Assembly (NCBI GenBank): GCA_030323885.1
Contig: CM059190.1
Coordinates: 101,044,483 to 101,108,482, forward strand
DNA from: Branchipolynoe longqiensis
Taxonomy: Eukaryota > Annelida > Polychaeta > Phyllodocida > Polynoidae
Reading direction: 5' to 3'
DNA: 64,000 nt
The translations under genes were made by a program, and so were the position numbers. This document shows positions 54,401-63,913 of the stretch, piece by piece. Under the pieces are notes generated by a model. That model ran no database searches, was not told where the DNA came from, and worked only from the letters and a program-made list of their open reading frames with translations. The first letter of the stretch is position 1; the number at the start of each line of letters is the position of its first letter.

Positions 54401-57400
54401 ACTGTAACCTTTATTGTCCAATACATTAGAATTGCTCCTGATAGTGATAGTACGGGTTTTCTATTAAGTATATAGTATTGTTTAACATCATCGAAGGTAT
54501 TGTTATTATTAAGAACGACAGCAGACTTTGGCTTGTCAGAGATATCTGAAACTCTGGAATTGGTTGTCTACCAACTCGCCCATTAAAGTTATTTCATGCA
54601 GCGTAGTTTCGTTATAATGCTGAGAGAAAAAAGACTTAAACTTGGTTTAAATAGTAATCAGGTAATAATATCAGGGTTAAATATAGTGTGTTTTGTTTTT
54701 ATATTGAAGTTGTTTGCGATCGATCAGGGATTATTTCAACATTCAAGGCATATTATTTAATAGGTTTCACTTAATGTTGTTCCAGTTAACGTCATGGTTT
54801 TCAGAAACCTACCCATGACGTTAAAGTTGCATAGTCCGATGGTTTTGACTTTCTGCCATTTTTCTGAGATAAATATATTTAATTGGTTGTTATAACCTAC
54901 CTTACTTTAGTTTGAAGTAACTTTCATTTTGAATGACTAACTTTTGCGATATTTGAAGTGCAAACATCCTAAATTGATTTTGGCAAGCATGCCAAAACTC
55001 TCACCATAGGCTTATGCAATAACAGGTTCTGTTAAATTGACGCAATGTGCCCTTCTATGTGGCAACAAATGTTTAATAAGTGCACCAATATATAAGTTAG
55101 ATATTTAGAATAAAATATAGGCGAATGTTTTTGTTTTGAAAATTTGATGCTTCATCGGAGTATGCAGCTTTAATGAAGGAGTTGGTGTATATCAGTTGAC
55201 ATGGAAGTACATTTTATTTGTGAAAAATGCAAGAGATTAAAACTAATGTTTTTAAGAATCCTTTCTCGTAATTCCATGTTTGAGTATTTTTTTTAAACTC
55301 TAGACACACACAAAAATCCGTGGGAGGACAGTAACTTTTCCCCACTTGCCCAATCGGGCAAATTACTGAATTTTCTACTTGCCCGAGTGGCAAAACTACT
55401 TGCCCAAGTCAGTCAGCCAATTGAAATTGAAATCTGCTACTGCAGATCATAAAAATAACTTGCCTTTTCAGGCATGTTACCGAGAACTTCATCTGCCTGA
55501 CAAAGTAAACTATCTAATAAGCACAGAGCAACAAGAGAAATGTTGTTTATTGTCCTCGTTTTAAAAAGACTAATTAGAATTCATTCCATGATAGAGTCAA
55601 CTCATGAAGAGCTTTTCAAATACTGAATCTAGTCTCTTGTGCAGATTTTAAACAAACTCCTGTACTTCAGGGTGGAACGCTCACCAAGCACTTCCGGGAT
55701 GGCATTTGGCTGTCCTGATGCGCGCATGCTCAGTACTCGCAAGCCATTTCCGGTTGTGCATAGTTCTACGCTGACAAGATCTGCGTTAGTTGTCTGGTTT
55801 GCTACGCAAGGAACGCTTCTTATATGTGTGGACATGGCGTCCAAGGGGGATAATTTAGCTGCAGCATTGCAACTATATATTAAGGGTCCAGTGAGTTTAT
55901 ATTGTTTACTATTTTACCTGTTGAAAGTTATATTTTCATTGAAATTTATAAGTTGTCTTTTGTTCCAGATATTTTGATTCCATTATTCAGGGATGAAAGA
56001 TCTCTGTGATTTCAGTTTATTCTCCGATTAACGTTCACAAAATGCCAACATATATGACACAATTGGTTAATCCGACTCCTGTTCTTATAGTAACTAACAT
56101 ATCCTTATATGACCTTAGATGTTAGGACATAAACCCAAACGAGAAAGAGTTTGGCATGGGCGAGAATGCGGTCACGATAAGGACAATTGAAACCTGACTT
56201 CCGACATTTTTCTGCCATTCCCTGACATTGCTAATCCCATGGGGGAATATCTGTCTTTTTGCGGAAATTCATCGTTGGTTCTACCAGAACCCTCTAGGTG
56301 GCCCCTAGCTCGGCCTGATTTCCCCCTTCTTTTTTGTTTTACCAGAGACCACTTTCATCCCTGATTATTTACATTTCATTGTTCTTTACCAAACGGGATA
56401 GCCGAACCGCTAAGACTGCTGACTGACTTCACATGTGGGAGGTCATGGGTTTGAATCCCAGGCGAGTCAAGTCAAATCAATGTTTTAACTAAATTTATCC
56501 TTTTTTGTCACTACTTAGCCTAGGTTAAAGCGCTACTAAAATAGGGCAAGGACTGGTTTCCTCAGTATTAATATAGTGTGACTGACTAGGATATGAAATC
56601 ACAGTGCCAGCAGCCTAGTCTCCTGATGGGACAGTACTGTAAAGTCACCATGAGTGCACCCTGTCATAAGTCAATACACGCCCTGATGGTGTCCCCCCCC
56701 CCCTACCCCTGATTGGATTTGTCCATTGAGAGCCTTGAGTATACTGTGGATTGTCCGAAGACCAGTGCTTCTTCGGCAATGACAACAGATATATTCCCAT
56801 GACTTAAAGTTGTATACTCGAATGATTTTTTGAGTTCCTGTCATTTTCTGAGATAAATATATTAGGTTGATAGTTATACGCTGCCTTGCTTTAGTTGGAA
56901 GTAACTTTGATTTAAAATGACTAACTTGGGAGTTATTTTGAAGTGTATGCATACAAAATTAATTTGGGGTGCTTGTCAAAACTGCCCCCCCCCCCCACTA
57001 ACAAGTTCTACTAAGTTGACTTAGCACGTCCTTGTACCCATGTAGCAACAAGTGCTTAATAAATGCGCCAGTATCAAAGTCAAATGTGTAGCTTCAAATA
57101 TATGTAGGTGTTTATCTTTCGAAAATGTGACGCTTCCATCGGACTCAGACATCGGTCTCAGACAAGGAAACACAACAGACTGAATTACTAACATTTCGTG
57201 GCTTCCAGGTGCGGACGTTAACCTCGCCGATTACCTTGGTAAAACGCCCCTCTACATATGTGTGAACAACGCCATAGTGCACTCCAACATCGTAGCCGTT
57301 CAGAAACTGTTAGCATCAGGAGCAATAGTTGACAAGTAAGTAGTATTTCCTCTCTATCGCTCTCTATCTCCCCCTCTCTTATTTCTTGTCTCTTCTCTCT

Positions 57401-59163
57401 TCTCTCTTTCCATCTTCTCTCCCTTTCCCGCTTCTCTTGTGTCCTCTCCCTCTCTCCCTCTCTCCCTCTCTCCCTCTCTCCCTCTCTCCCTCTCTCTCTC
57501 TCTCTATATATATATATATCTCTGTCTCCTTCTCCCGCTCTCTCCTCTGACTCTTTCTTTCTTTCTCGCTCCCTCACTCTCACTCGTGCTCTCGTTCTCT
57601 TCCCTTCCCTCTTTTCTCTTCCCTCTTCTTTCTTTCCTTCTTTCTTTTATCCCTTCTTCCATTCTTATTTTGCCCTCTCTAAGTCTATTCTCTCCTACTC
57701 TGTCATATCTTTTAGATAGATTTATTAGGTTGATCCTTATCAATTTCTTTGCTTTAGGTTAAAGTAGCATTTATTTGAAAGTCTAAATCTTGGAGATATT
57801 TGCAATGAATACATATGTAAGTGATTTTGGTGTGCACATAGAAATGCTGGAAATGATAGGCTTCAAGCATTGACAGTTTCTATTAAATTGGCTTAGTATG
57901 CCCCTCTCTCTCTATGCAGAAAGAAATGTTTCATAAGTTCACCAATATCTAAGTTCAATATTTAGGATCAAATCTAGGTAAGTGCTTTAGTTTTGAAAAT
58001 TGTATGACTTCATTGAACTATGCAGACTACGCAGCATTACTTACTTACTTACGCCTACCACCCATCTTTGGGCATAGGCCACGAACAAGGGCCTATGCAG
58101 CATTAAGAAAGTTAAATACAATCTCATTAACATACCAATCTTTTTGTTTATGTAATTAATTAGGAGGACGTTTGAAAGCAATGAATAAAACTAAAAGGAA
58201 TAATTTGGTTTAAATGACTTTTATTTAATTAATATCTTTTTCATTTCCCCTCTGACTCAGCTCTTTTATCACTGACACTGTATCAAATATGAATATGAGG
58301 CTTCGTGCCTATTTTACCTAAGCTCCAAAGCCAAAGCTAAGATTCCATATATGTGGTATGCGAATGCGATAAAAAAATTTTAAAGCATGTAAATGCACGG
58401 GGGTGCTTCCAAATGCGAATGCGGCAAAGTAAATCGCTCAATAGACCGATCGGTGCAAATGCGAATCGCATGCTGCATACTGCGTATATGTAATCTTAGC
58501 TTTATGTGGGTGAAGAGCTGGCTCGGTTTCTGTTCGCCAACAATGTCAAAAGAAACACTTATTCCAGTAGTTCATAACTTCACTACATTGGGTCTACACT
58601 TGAAATGTTGGCTTTGTGCATAAGCATACACATAATCACTTACACGACATGTTATTTGTTATTACTTGCCTAGATGTGATAAGATGGGTCGCGCCCCAAT
58701 CCACCTGGCCGCCCAGTGGAAGCTCAAGAGCATCCTGCAGTTGCTCATCCGGGCGCAGAGCAACGTGAACATCATCGACAAGCGCGGTCGAACCCCGCTG
58801 TACTTCTGCGTCAGCTCGCTGAGCACCAAGCTGTACGCTGAGGACGTCCACCACCAAATGGAGTGCCTGCTGACTCTGTACAAGGCGGGTGCCGACATGC
58901 TGAACCTCACCGAATGGCTGCTCTTTAAAGGGCCTGGCATCTCACGCGAGTTGCTTGACCGCTCAGCTGAGTTCCACGCATGGTACACAAACCAGGTGAC
59001 AAGGCCTGCCACGCTCAAGAACATCTGCCGGAAGGTGATCCAGCGGACAATCAGTTGCCATGGCAACCTAGTGGCGGTTTCCTTCAAGCTTCCACTCCCG
59101 CACAGCCTCCAGGTGTTGCTGTCGCGGAAGATGTTCTACCGCGAGCTGGAGCGACCCTCTTAG
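51416..59163 (+). CDS. Ankyrin-repeat and SOCS-box (ASB-type) protein, complete four-exon gene
   Basis: Coding exons are 51416-51643, 53536-53650, 57209-57335 and 58674-59163. Junction phases (0, 1, 2) agree and the total is 960 bases, 319 residues. The first exon follows an acceptor at 51384 and has an in-frame stop upstream of the ATG, so an upstream 5' UTR exon is likely. MGNSKS fits an N-myristoylation signal. Ankyrin repeats run through all exons (for example VRELHYAVMGNDKQAVL, DGSTPLICAVSLNHMDIV, RRGCTPVYKAAFHGRPVLI, LGKTPLYICVNNA, MGRAPIHLAAQWKLKSIL, RGRTPLYFCV). The C-terminus is a SOCS box: a BC-box-like TLKNICRKVIQR and the cullin-box LPLP in FKLPLPHSLQVLL. Family members recruit Elongin B/C and Cullin-5 to ubiquitinate targets bound by the ankyrin repeats; the substrate here is unknown. 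Confidence 0.85.
51871..52107. repeat. (CATA)n tetranucleotide microsatellite
   Basis: About 230 bases of CATA, with a short CATG block at 52070-52090, in the first intron of the ASB-type gene. It immediately precedes a SINE head. The long open frames over it are artefacts. Confidence 0.97.
52110..52432 (+). mobile_element. tRNA-derived SINE family A, full-length reference copy
   Basis: CAGACGGGATGGCCGAATGA head, A-box-like TGGCCGAATGAGTTG, weak B box, AGTCAAACCAATGACTT, the common body, and 3' GATGTTGCTAGGACGTAAAG with an AAGAAACAAAACT tail. It is used here as the reference for the other copies. Confidence 0.8.
52818..52920 (-). mobile_element. tRNA-like SINE head (third family)
   Basis: The minus strand reads GGTGGTGTAATGGTTAGCAC (A box) and GTGGGTTCGAGTCCCGCT (B box) 35 bases apart. 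This resembles a tRNA, but the acceptor stem does not pair and it continues into TCCCAATTTCATC and a poly-C run. A SINE or tRNA pseudogene is more likely than a working tRNA. Confidence 0.6.
53110..53455 (+). mobile_element. MITE family A copy
   Basis: Interior words AGTTGGTTGTTATAATCTAC, GGTTCTATTAAATTGACTAA and TGTTTAATAAATGTACTCAT match the family. The termini are degraded. It ends about 80 bases before the acceptor of exon 53536. Confidence 0.65.
53690..54015 (-). mobile_element. SINE family B copy
   Basis: Reverse complement of 59800-60125. It shares GATAAGTCTGAATAGACTTG and CCAATTTGGATTGCCACTGT-type words. Confidence 0.65.
54085..54305 (+). mobile_element. SINE family A, shortened copy
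   Basis: B-box-like GGTCGCGGTTCTATTCCCGG, the body GCGCTCGGCATTACTGGGGA, then a 3' end AATGTTGCCAGGATGTAAAA. About 90 bases of the middle are deleted. Confidence 0.65.
54320..54810. other. Intron sequence of the ASB-type gene, no feature recognised
   Basis: AT-rich. No open frame or known repeat. Confidence 0.4.
54822..55175 (+). mobile_element. MITE family A, full-length copy
   Basis: The ends TTAAAGTTGCATAGTCCGAT and CATCGGAGTATGCAGCTTTA are inverted with two mismatches. TTAA flanks the left end. Confidence 0.8.
55310..55470. repeat. Interspersed repeat shared with 3975-4125
   Basis: Reverse complement of the earlier copy: CACTTGCCCAATCGGGCAAA, AAATCTGCTACTGCAGATCA. Confidence 0.55.
55689..55833 (+). 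promoter_or_regulatory. Possible TATA-less promoter inside ASB-type intron 2
   Basis: CACTTCCGGG at 55689-55698 and ATTTCCGG at 55746-55753 fit ETS-family sites. TGCGCGCATGC at 55719-55729 resembles an NRF1 site. The stretch is CpG-richer than its surroundings and is followed by a short ORF with a splice donor. Motif reading only. Confidence 0.4.
55834..55890 (+). CDS. Possible first coding exon of an unidentified gene
   Basis: ATG in good context (GACATGG) starts MASKGDNLAAALQLYIKGP, then GTGAGTTTAT, a good splice donor, at 55891. The phase (0) does not fit the next ASB exon (which needs phase 1), so it is not an alternative start for that gene. The peptide looks like a helical beginning of a conserved protein, but I do not recognise it. 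No continuation was found. Confidence 0.35.
56393..56690 (+). mobile_element. SINE family A with the clearest A and B boxes
   Basis: ATAGCCGAACCGCTAAGACT (A box region) and GGTCATGGGTTTGAATCCCA (B box), then AGTCAAATCAATG and the body. The 3' end is replaced by a C run at 56693-56702. Confidence 0.7.
56805..57145 (+). mobile_element. MITE family A copy next to an ASB exon
   Basis: Start ACTTAAAGTTGTATACTCGA, end GACGCTTCCATCGGACTCAG. It stops about 60 bases before exon 57209. Confidence 0.65.
57345..57712. repeat. CT-rich (CTCTCCCT)n tract
   Basis: Polypyrimidine on the + strand, starting about 10 bases after the donor at 57336, with a TATATA interlude at 57505-57518. Confidence 0.9.
57715..58030 (+). 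mobile_element. MITE family A, diverged copy
   Basis: TTATTAGGTTGATCCTTATC, ATCTTGGAGATATTTGCAAT and AATCTAGGTAAGTGCTTTAG keep family order. The right end TTCATTGAACTATGCAG is decayed. Confidence 0.6.
58340..58505. mobile_element. MITE family D copy
   Basis: Left TAAGATTCCATATATGTGGT and right ACTGCGTATATGTAATCTTA are inverted with mismatches; ATGCGAATGCG words lie inside. It is in the last intron of the ASB-type gene. Confidence 0.65.
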
Positions 59164-59204
59164 CTGGACGCCACCGGGCGACTCGCACCCGTCTCCCGCC
59201 AACT

Positions 59205-59550
59205 AGTCAGACAGCAAGACAGCAGCCAGCAAGCCTGTCTGTCTGGTAGCCAGCCAGCCAGCCAGCAAGCCTGTCTGTCTGTCTGGTAGCCAGTAAGTCA
59301 GCAAGCCAGACAGCAAGCCAGACAGCAAGCCAGACAGCAAGCCAGACAGCAAGCCAGACAGCAAGCCAGACAGCAAGCCAGACAGCAAGCCAGACAGTAA
59401 GCCAGCCAGCCAGCTAGCAGCAAGACAGCAAGCCAGCCAGCCAGCCAGCCTGTCTGGTAACCAGAAAGCTGGATAGCAAGCCTGTCTGGTAGCCAGCAAG
59501 CCAGTGTGCCAGCCAGCAAGCAAGCCAGTCTGCCAGCCCTCATGCATGCT
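59205..59550. repeat. Minisatellite (AGCCAGACAGCA)n in the ASB 3' UTR
   Basis: A 12-base unit, GCCAGACAGCAA, runs perfectly at 59300-59400, with GCCAGCAAGCCTGTCTGTCT variants around it. It starts 42 bases after the stop codon. Confidence 0.9.
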
Positions 59551-59659
59551 CGCTGACTACCCCACTCCCCGTGAGGCTGAGAGTGGGGTTGGGATGAGGG
59601 GCTTTACAACCAGCACCTGTCTTCTGCAGCTACGCCCAGATTGTCTTGAATCTTCATCG

Positions 59660-59690
59660 TGTGCGTGTGTGTGTGTGTGTGTGTGCCGCG
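59660..59690. repeat. (GT)n microsatellite
   Basis: Short GTGTGT run in the likely 3' UTR of the ASB-type gene, followed by TATATG words to 59760. Confidence 0.8.
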
Positions 59691-59794
59691 CGCATATATG
59701 TAGGTGCGGGTGTATATGTATATAGGTATGGATATATACCTATATGTGCATATATATGAAAACTTCCGATGCAAAAACCAATAAACGCTCTCCT

Positions 59795-60125
59795 GGTCAG
59801 AAATGAAACCATGACTACCACATTTGAGCTGATACTACCATTGTGGTGTTTCTCTAGGTCAGACTCCCAATCTGAAGGTTGGTGGTTTGATTCCCTGCGC
59901 CCCCCACCTCTGCCAATTTGGATTTCCACCACTGTGTATAACTTACAGTGTCATCAAAGGCCAGCTGCTCTCATACCATGTCTATGTGGTGTGGGAGTTT
60001 TAAAATCCCTTGGGTCGGTAAAGGTGTAGGCTGGAGCTTTCTATCGACAAACTGTCTAATGGTGAAAACAAGCCTATTCAGACTTATCCATGAGAGGCAG
60101 TATAAATCTTCAAGAAGAAAAAACA
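59795..60125 (+). mobile_element. tRNA-derived SINE family B, full-length
   Basis: B-box region GGTGGTTTGATTCCCTGCGC, body CTGCCAATTTGGATTTCCAC and CTTGGGTCGGTAAAGGTGTA, and 3' end GACTTATCCATGAGAGGCAG. Reference copy for the family. Confidence 0.7.
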
Positions 60126-60224
60126 TTTCAATAATCTAATCTCTATTTTCGCAGAAACTGCCACATCCCCTATGTAATGCCCAACTGAATATGGAATTGA
60201 TAGACTTTAACTGTAAAGTACAAC

Positions 60225-60230
60225 AATAAA
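60225..60230 (+). terminator. Candidate poly(A) signal for the ASB-type gene
   Basis: AATAAA about 1.06 kb after the stop codon. If used, the 3' UTR would contain the 12-base minisatellite and SINE B. Confidence 0.35.
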
Positions 60231-60387
60231 TTCTATTTTACAGAAAACAACTGAAGTAGATTTATTGGTTTTTGTGCCTGAGCCCTTCATATACTTAATG
60301 GGCATTGTGGATATACATGTTTATATGTGTGTACACATAAGCTTTGGTGTGTGCGTGCATGCTGGTGTGTGTGTGTGTGTACACGTA

Positions 60388-60582
60388 CAGTAAAACCTCT
60401 AACCGACCACCTCCACAGATCGACCACTCCCCTATATTGATTGCTTTATTTGGGTCCCAAACGATCGCTGATACAACACCATTGTAAAAATAAAGAAATA
60501 ACTCCGTAAAGCGACTACCTCCCTAAATGCACCATTTAAAGTCGGTCCCATGGTCGGTCGATTTATAAAAGTTTTACTGGAT
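60388..60582. mobile_element. Pogo/Tigger-like MITE (CAGTAAAACCTC termini)
   Basis: Left CAGTAAAACCTCTAACCGAC and right GGTCGATTTATAAAAGTTTTACTG are inverted with spacing differences. The CAGT(A/R)AAACC start is typical of pogo-type elements. A second copy starts at 63914. Confidence 0.7.
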
Positions 60583-60589
60583 ACATATG

Positions 60590-61045
60590 TGTGTGTGTGT
60601 ACATATATACATATATGTAAATAAATATATATATGTATATATATTATTGTCGTGTTTTATTTGGTCCTGTGATTGAGATAAAAGTAGAGAGGCTCAGGGT
60701 CGGGACCAAAATCGATGAAACAAGGATACTTGTATATTTGCTTGTAACTGTTTTGTCACGTGACGATGAGATAAAATATAAAATAATATATATATATGTC
60801 ATAATACCTTGATGAACTGTGTTTGAAATGCAGCTTCATGGATGACTGGTTCCAAGTGCTTTAGTGTGAGAGAAAGTTGGCGGAGAGAGGCCAAAGCACA
60901 GCTCATTGTTATGGGTTTTTCTATCAGCTATTATTGACTCTTTCACATTTTACAGACATAAGGGGGTTGTCTATGTGTGTGAACCTCATCGCGAGTTCCT
61001 TTTGGTTTTCACATCACTGTGGCTCGAGTAATTGTTACGTAATTG
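60590..61045. other. Unassigned sequence with TATATG microsatellites
   Basis: Short TATATG runs at 60600-60650 and 60785-60800. No gene recognised. Confidence 0.4.
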
Positions 61046-61059
61046 GGTAATTTACATAC

Positions 61060-61830
61060 TTAATGTAAACCAGAACAGCGAAGTAGGGCATACTTGGCAG
61101 TGGAACGATAAACCAAAAATACCAGGTAGAATGTACTTGGCCATGGCACTGTAAACTAAAATGCTAAGTAGGGCATACTTGGCAGTCGTCCTGTAAACCG
61201 GAAAAGCGAAGTAGGGCGTACTCTGCTGCAGCACTGTAAACTGTCAATGCCAAGTAGAGTGTACTTGGCAGTGAAACAGTAAACCCAAAATGCCAAGTAG
61301 AGCATGTCCATGGCACTGTAAACTGTCAATGCCAAGTAGAGCGTACTTGGCAGTGGAACGGTAAACCCAAAATGCCAAGTAGAGCATGGCCATGGCACTA
61401 TAAAATGTCAATGCCAAGTAGAGCATGGCCATGGCACTATAAACTGCCAATGCCAAGTAGAGCATACTTGGCAGCAGAACGGTAAACCCAAAATGCCATG
61501 TAAAGCATACTTGGCCATGGCACTGTAAACTGTCAAAGCCAAGTAGAGCATACTTGGCAGCGGAACGGTAAACCCAAAATGCCATGTAGAGCATAGTCGG
61601 TGACGGCACTGTAAACTGCCAATGCCAAGTAGAGCATACTTGGCAGCGGAACGGTAAACCCAAAATGCCATGGAGAGCATACTTAGCCATGGCACTGTAA
61701 ACTGTCAATGCCAAGTAGAGTGTACTTGGCAGCGGAACGGTAAACCCAAAATGCCATGTATGGTGTACATGGCTGTGGCACTGTAAACCAAAAAGGCCAA
61801 GTAGGGCGTACTTAGCCGCAGGTTTACAAA
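61060..61830. repeat. Compound ~84-bp minisatellite with palindromic subunits
   Basis: Two alternating ~42-base subunits: TGCCAAGTAGAGCATACTTGG followed by CAGCGGAACGGTAAACCCAA, and the same start followed by CCATGGCACTGTAAACTGTC. Each contains CCAAGTA....TACTTGG, an inverted pair. About nine double units. Confidence 0.9.
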
Positions 61831-62290
61831 AGGTGAGCAGAGTGCTAAGATTGTAAATGTTTCTCATTTCTGGTTCTGTGCTTTCACTCGTTGCATATGG
61901 CCTCTTATTTGTGTGACTGCCAGTTTAACGTAATGCTTTCCCACTCGTTGTTCATTTAAAAGATTTTATATTTAGAGGAAGCAATTTGGAGTTGTGCGTA
62001 GACATCTCAAGTTAGCCAGATGAAATGGAGATTCGCGTTGTCATTGCAATACTGATATGTTGTTGTGTGTGCGCGTGTTTTAGGGGTTTTTCTTTTTTTT
62101 GGTAAGTGTACATATGTATATATATAACTCACATGTGGTTACCATTAACTTATACGGGTATGTGGTAATTACCCCGGGAACGCCTGGAAACTGGGTCATA
62201 ACGTCATCCTTGGTTCATTAATGAGTGGGGATAAACTTGCCTGACATTTACATGGTGCCAAGCCACTGTAACTAAGGGCGACCTTGGATT

Positions 62291-62385
62291 GTCGTCTGCT
62301 TTGACAAAATGTCGTCTGCTTTGACAAAATGTTGTCTGCTTTGACAATATGTCGTCTGCTTTGACAAAATGTTGTCTGCTATCAT
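62291..62385. repeat. 20-bp tandem repeat, about five units
   Basis: GTCGTCTGCTTTGACAAAAT repeated head to tail at exactly 20-base spacing, with GTTGTC variants. Confidence 0.95.
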
Positions 62386-62739
62386 TTAGATTGCGCTCAC
62401 CTAGTTTTACACCAACTATTTACCGTCAGACACGTGTACTATTATTATCAAACGAAAGTCAGTCTAGGTTCTTTTTTTTGGTGGGGTCGGGGGATGATAA
62501 TGGGGGTTAACTATGATTCTTCTGTAGGTTCAGCTGCTATGACCACAGTTACATATGACATTTTGTTGTTGTGGTGGTTAAATTAATCTGGCTTTATTTG
62601 ATATCACAATAAGTTAAACTAACTATTTTTCATTGCTTAGCAAAGTTGGTCTAGTTTCTTTTTGTAATACACACAGCATGGTTGTTGAATTACACTCTGC
62701 GTAAAAGTGATGGTTAAACGAAAATGGACGGAATACAAG

Positions 62740-62825
62740 TTAAACACTTCTCGTCGTGAATATGACCTTTGCTGCCGACATGGTGTAAAACAACCACCAA
62801 TCAATCACTCAATCAATCAATAACT
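62740..62825 (+). mobile_element. Nimb/I-like LINE 3' tail fragment
   Basis: CTCGTCGTGAATATGACCTT .. GCTGCCGACATGGTGTAAAA and (CAAT)n, matching 22360-22432. Confidence 0.65.
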
Positions 62826-62829
62826 AGTA

Positions 62830-63220
62830 TTACATGTGACCTCCTCTGACTGCCCTGTGAGGATAATTCTATGTCTTAGTGGATACATGATGGGCATGTG
62901 TGCCAGACCTCTTTTTAAATTAGAAATTTCGTTTAATTGACCTTTCTAGACCTTTCTGTGGTGTTTGCCAGATATGTAATACTATTAGCTCCAGTTCATG
63001 TTCCCGTCTGTTTAATGTCCGGTGTACACAACACGAACAATTGGCTTCAACCCTGTTAGTCAGTGATTGGGAACTCCATCTTAAATTTAAATTCAAATTA
63101 GTTGAAGCCGATAATGTCAGTCTCAATATCAAAGGCGTGGATAGTTCTATAAAGTCGCCAGCCAGCTATTGATATTATTTCAAAGTATTGAGTTTGAACA
63201 TAGAGTGGTTCCCGATCCTT
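62830..63220. other. Unassigned sequence
   Basis: No feature supported. Confidence 0.4.
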
Positions 63221-63224
63221 AGTA

Positions 63225-63345
63225 CAGATATTCCGCTGGTCTCTCAGGAAGGACTGAGGCTGCGACCTGACATGCTGGGTCGCAGCTTCAGCTGACACAC
63301 ACAGGAAGTTGGTGTTGGTGCCTCCCACAGGCCTATCCTTCACTA
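63225..63345. repeat. Hairpin repeat family E
   Basis: GAGGCTGCGACCTGACATGC + TGGGTCGCAGCTTCAG gives an inverted pair (GCTGCGACC / GGGTCGCAGC) around GACATGCT. Confidence 0.6.
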
Positions 63346-63489
63346 TGAGCTCAACAGTTTAACCTCACTTTGCATCGATAACAAATTCTTGCTAAACATT
63401 TTTTTCTAATGTAGATTGTAGTGAATTATCCATGCAAATATTTTAAATTACATAAAATACTATGCGTGTATTTACCACATCGCCCACCT

Positions 63490-63565
63490 TCGGCCATGTA
63501 AGCTGTAGCTGTGACCCGGCGTGCTGGGTCACAGCTTCAGTCATTCCCGTGGGACCACCAGAACT
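63490..63565. repeat. Hairpin repeat family E, best copy
   Basis: AGCTGTGACCC and GGGTCACAGCT are perfect 11-base arms around GGCGTGCT. The flank GTGGGACCACCAGAACTCAA matches 17235-17262. Confidence 0.75.
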
Positions 63566-63716
63566 CAAAACATATTACCGGAGTTGCTGGTCAAATTATC
63601 ATGCAGTGTACGTCGGTCTTTATGAGTTTTAAGCCATTTAATTTTAATACTGAGTTATTGCTGCAATTTCCAAACCGTCAATTCCCCAATATCACGTGTT
63701 ATCTGTGTGTACTACT

Positions 63717-63898
63717 ACAGTAGTACCTGTCTTAAGTGACCCCATACCCTCAGTGAACCCCTGCCATGTGAGGACAATTTTTCAATGTGCAAACTGTTTT
63801 TGTTTCAATTGCTTGTCCCTTCGAAGCAGGCTCCCTGCTATGTTAAGACAACATTGGTCTGGATGCGGAGTTGTCCGTTGAAGACAGGTGCTACTGTA
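63717..63898. mobile_element. Tc1/mariner-like MITE (CAGTAGTACCTGTCT termini)
   Basis: Left CAGTAGTACCTGTCTTAAGT and right AGACAGGTGCTACTG are inverted, with TA on both outer sides. About 180 bp, no ORF. Confidence 0.75.
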
Positions 63899-63913
63899 AT
63901 GACAATACAACTA

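Noticed and set aside
57218..57762. Arg/Glu-rich or Ser/Leu-rich open frames
   Set aside because: Products of a CT-rich tract between ASB exons.
61052..61867. Long minus-strand frames with repeated WHFGFTVPL
   Set aside because: Translation of the compound minisatellite, no start or splice context.
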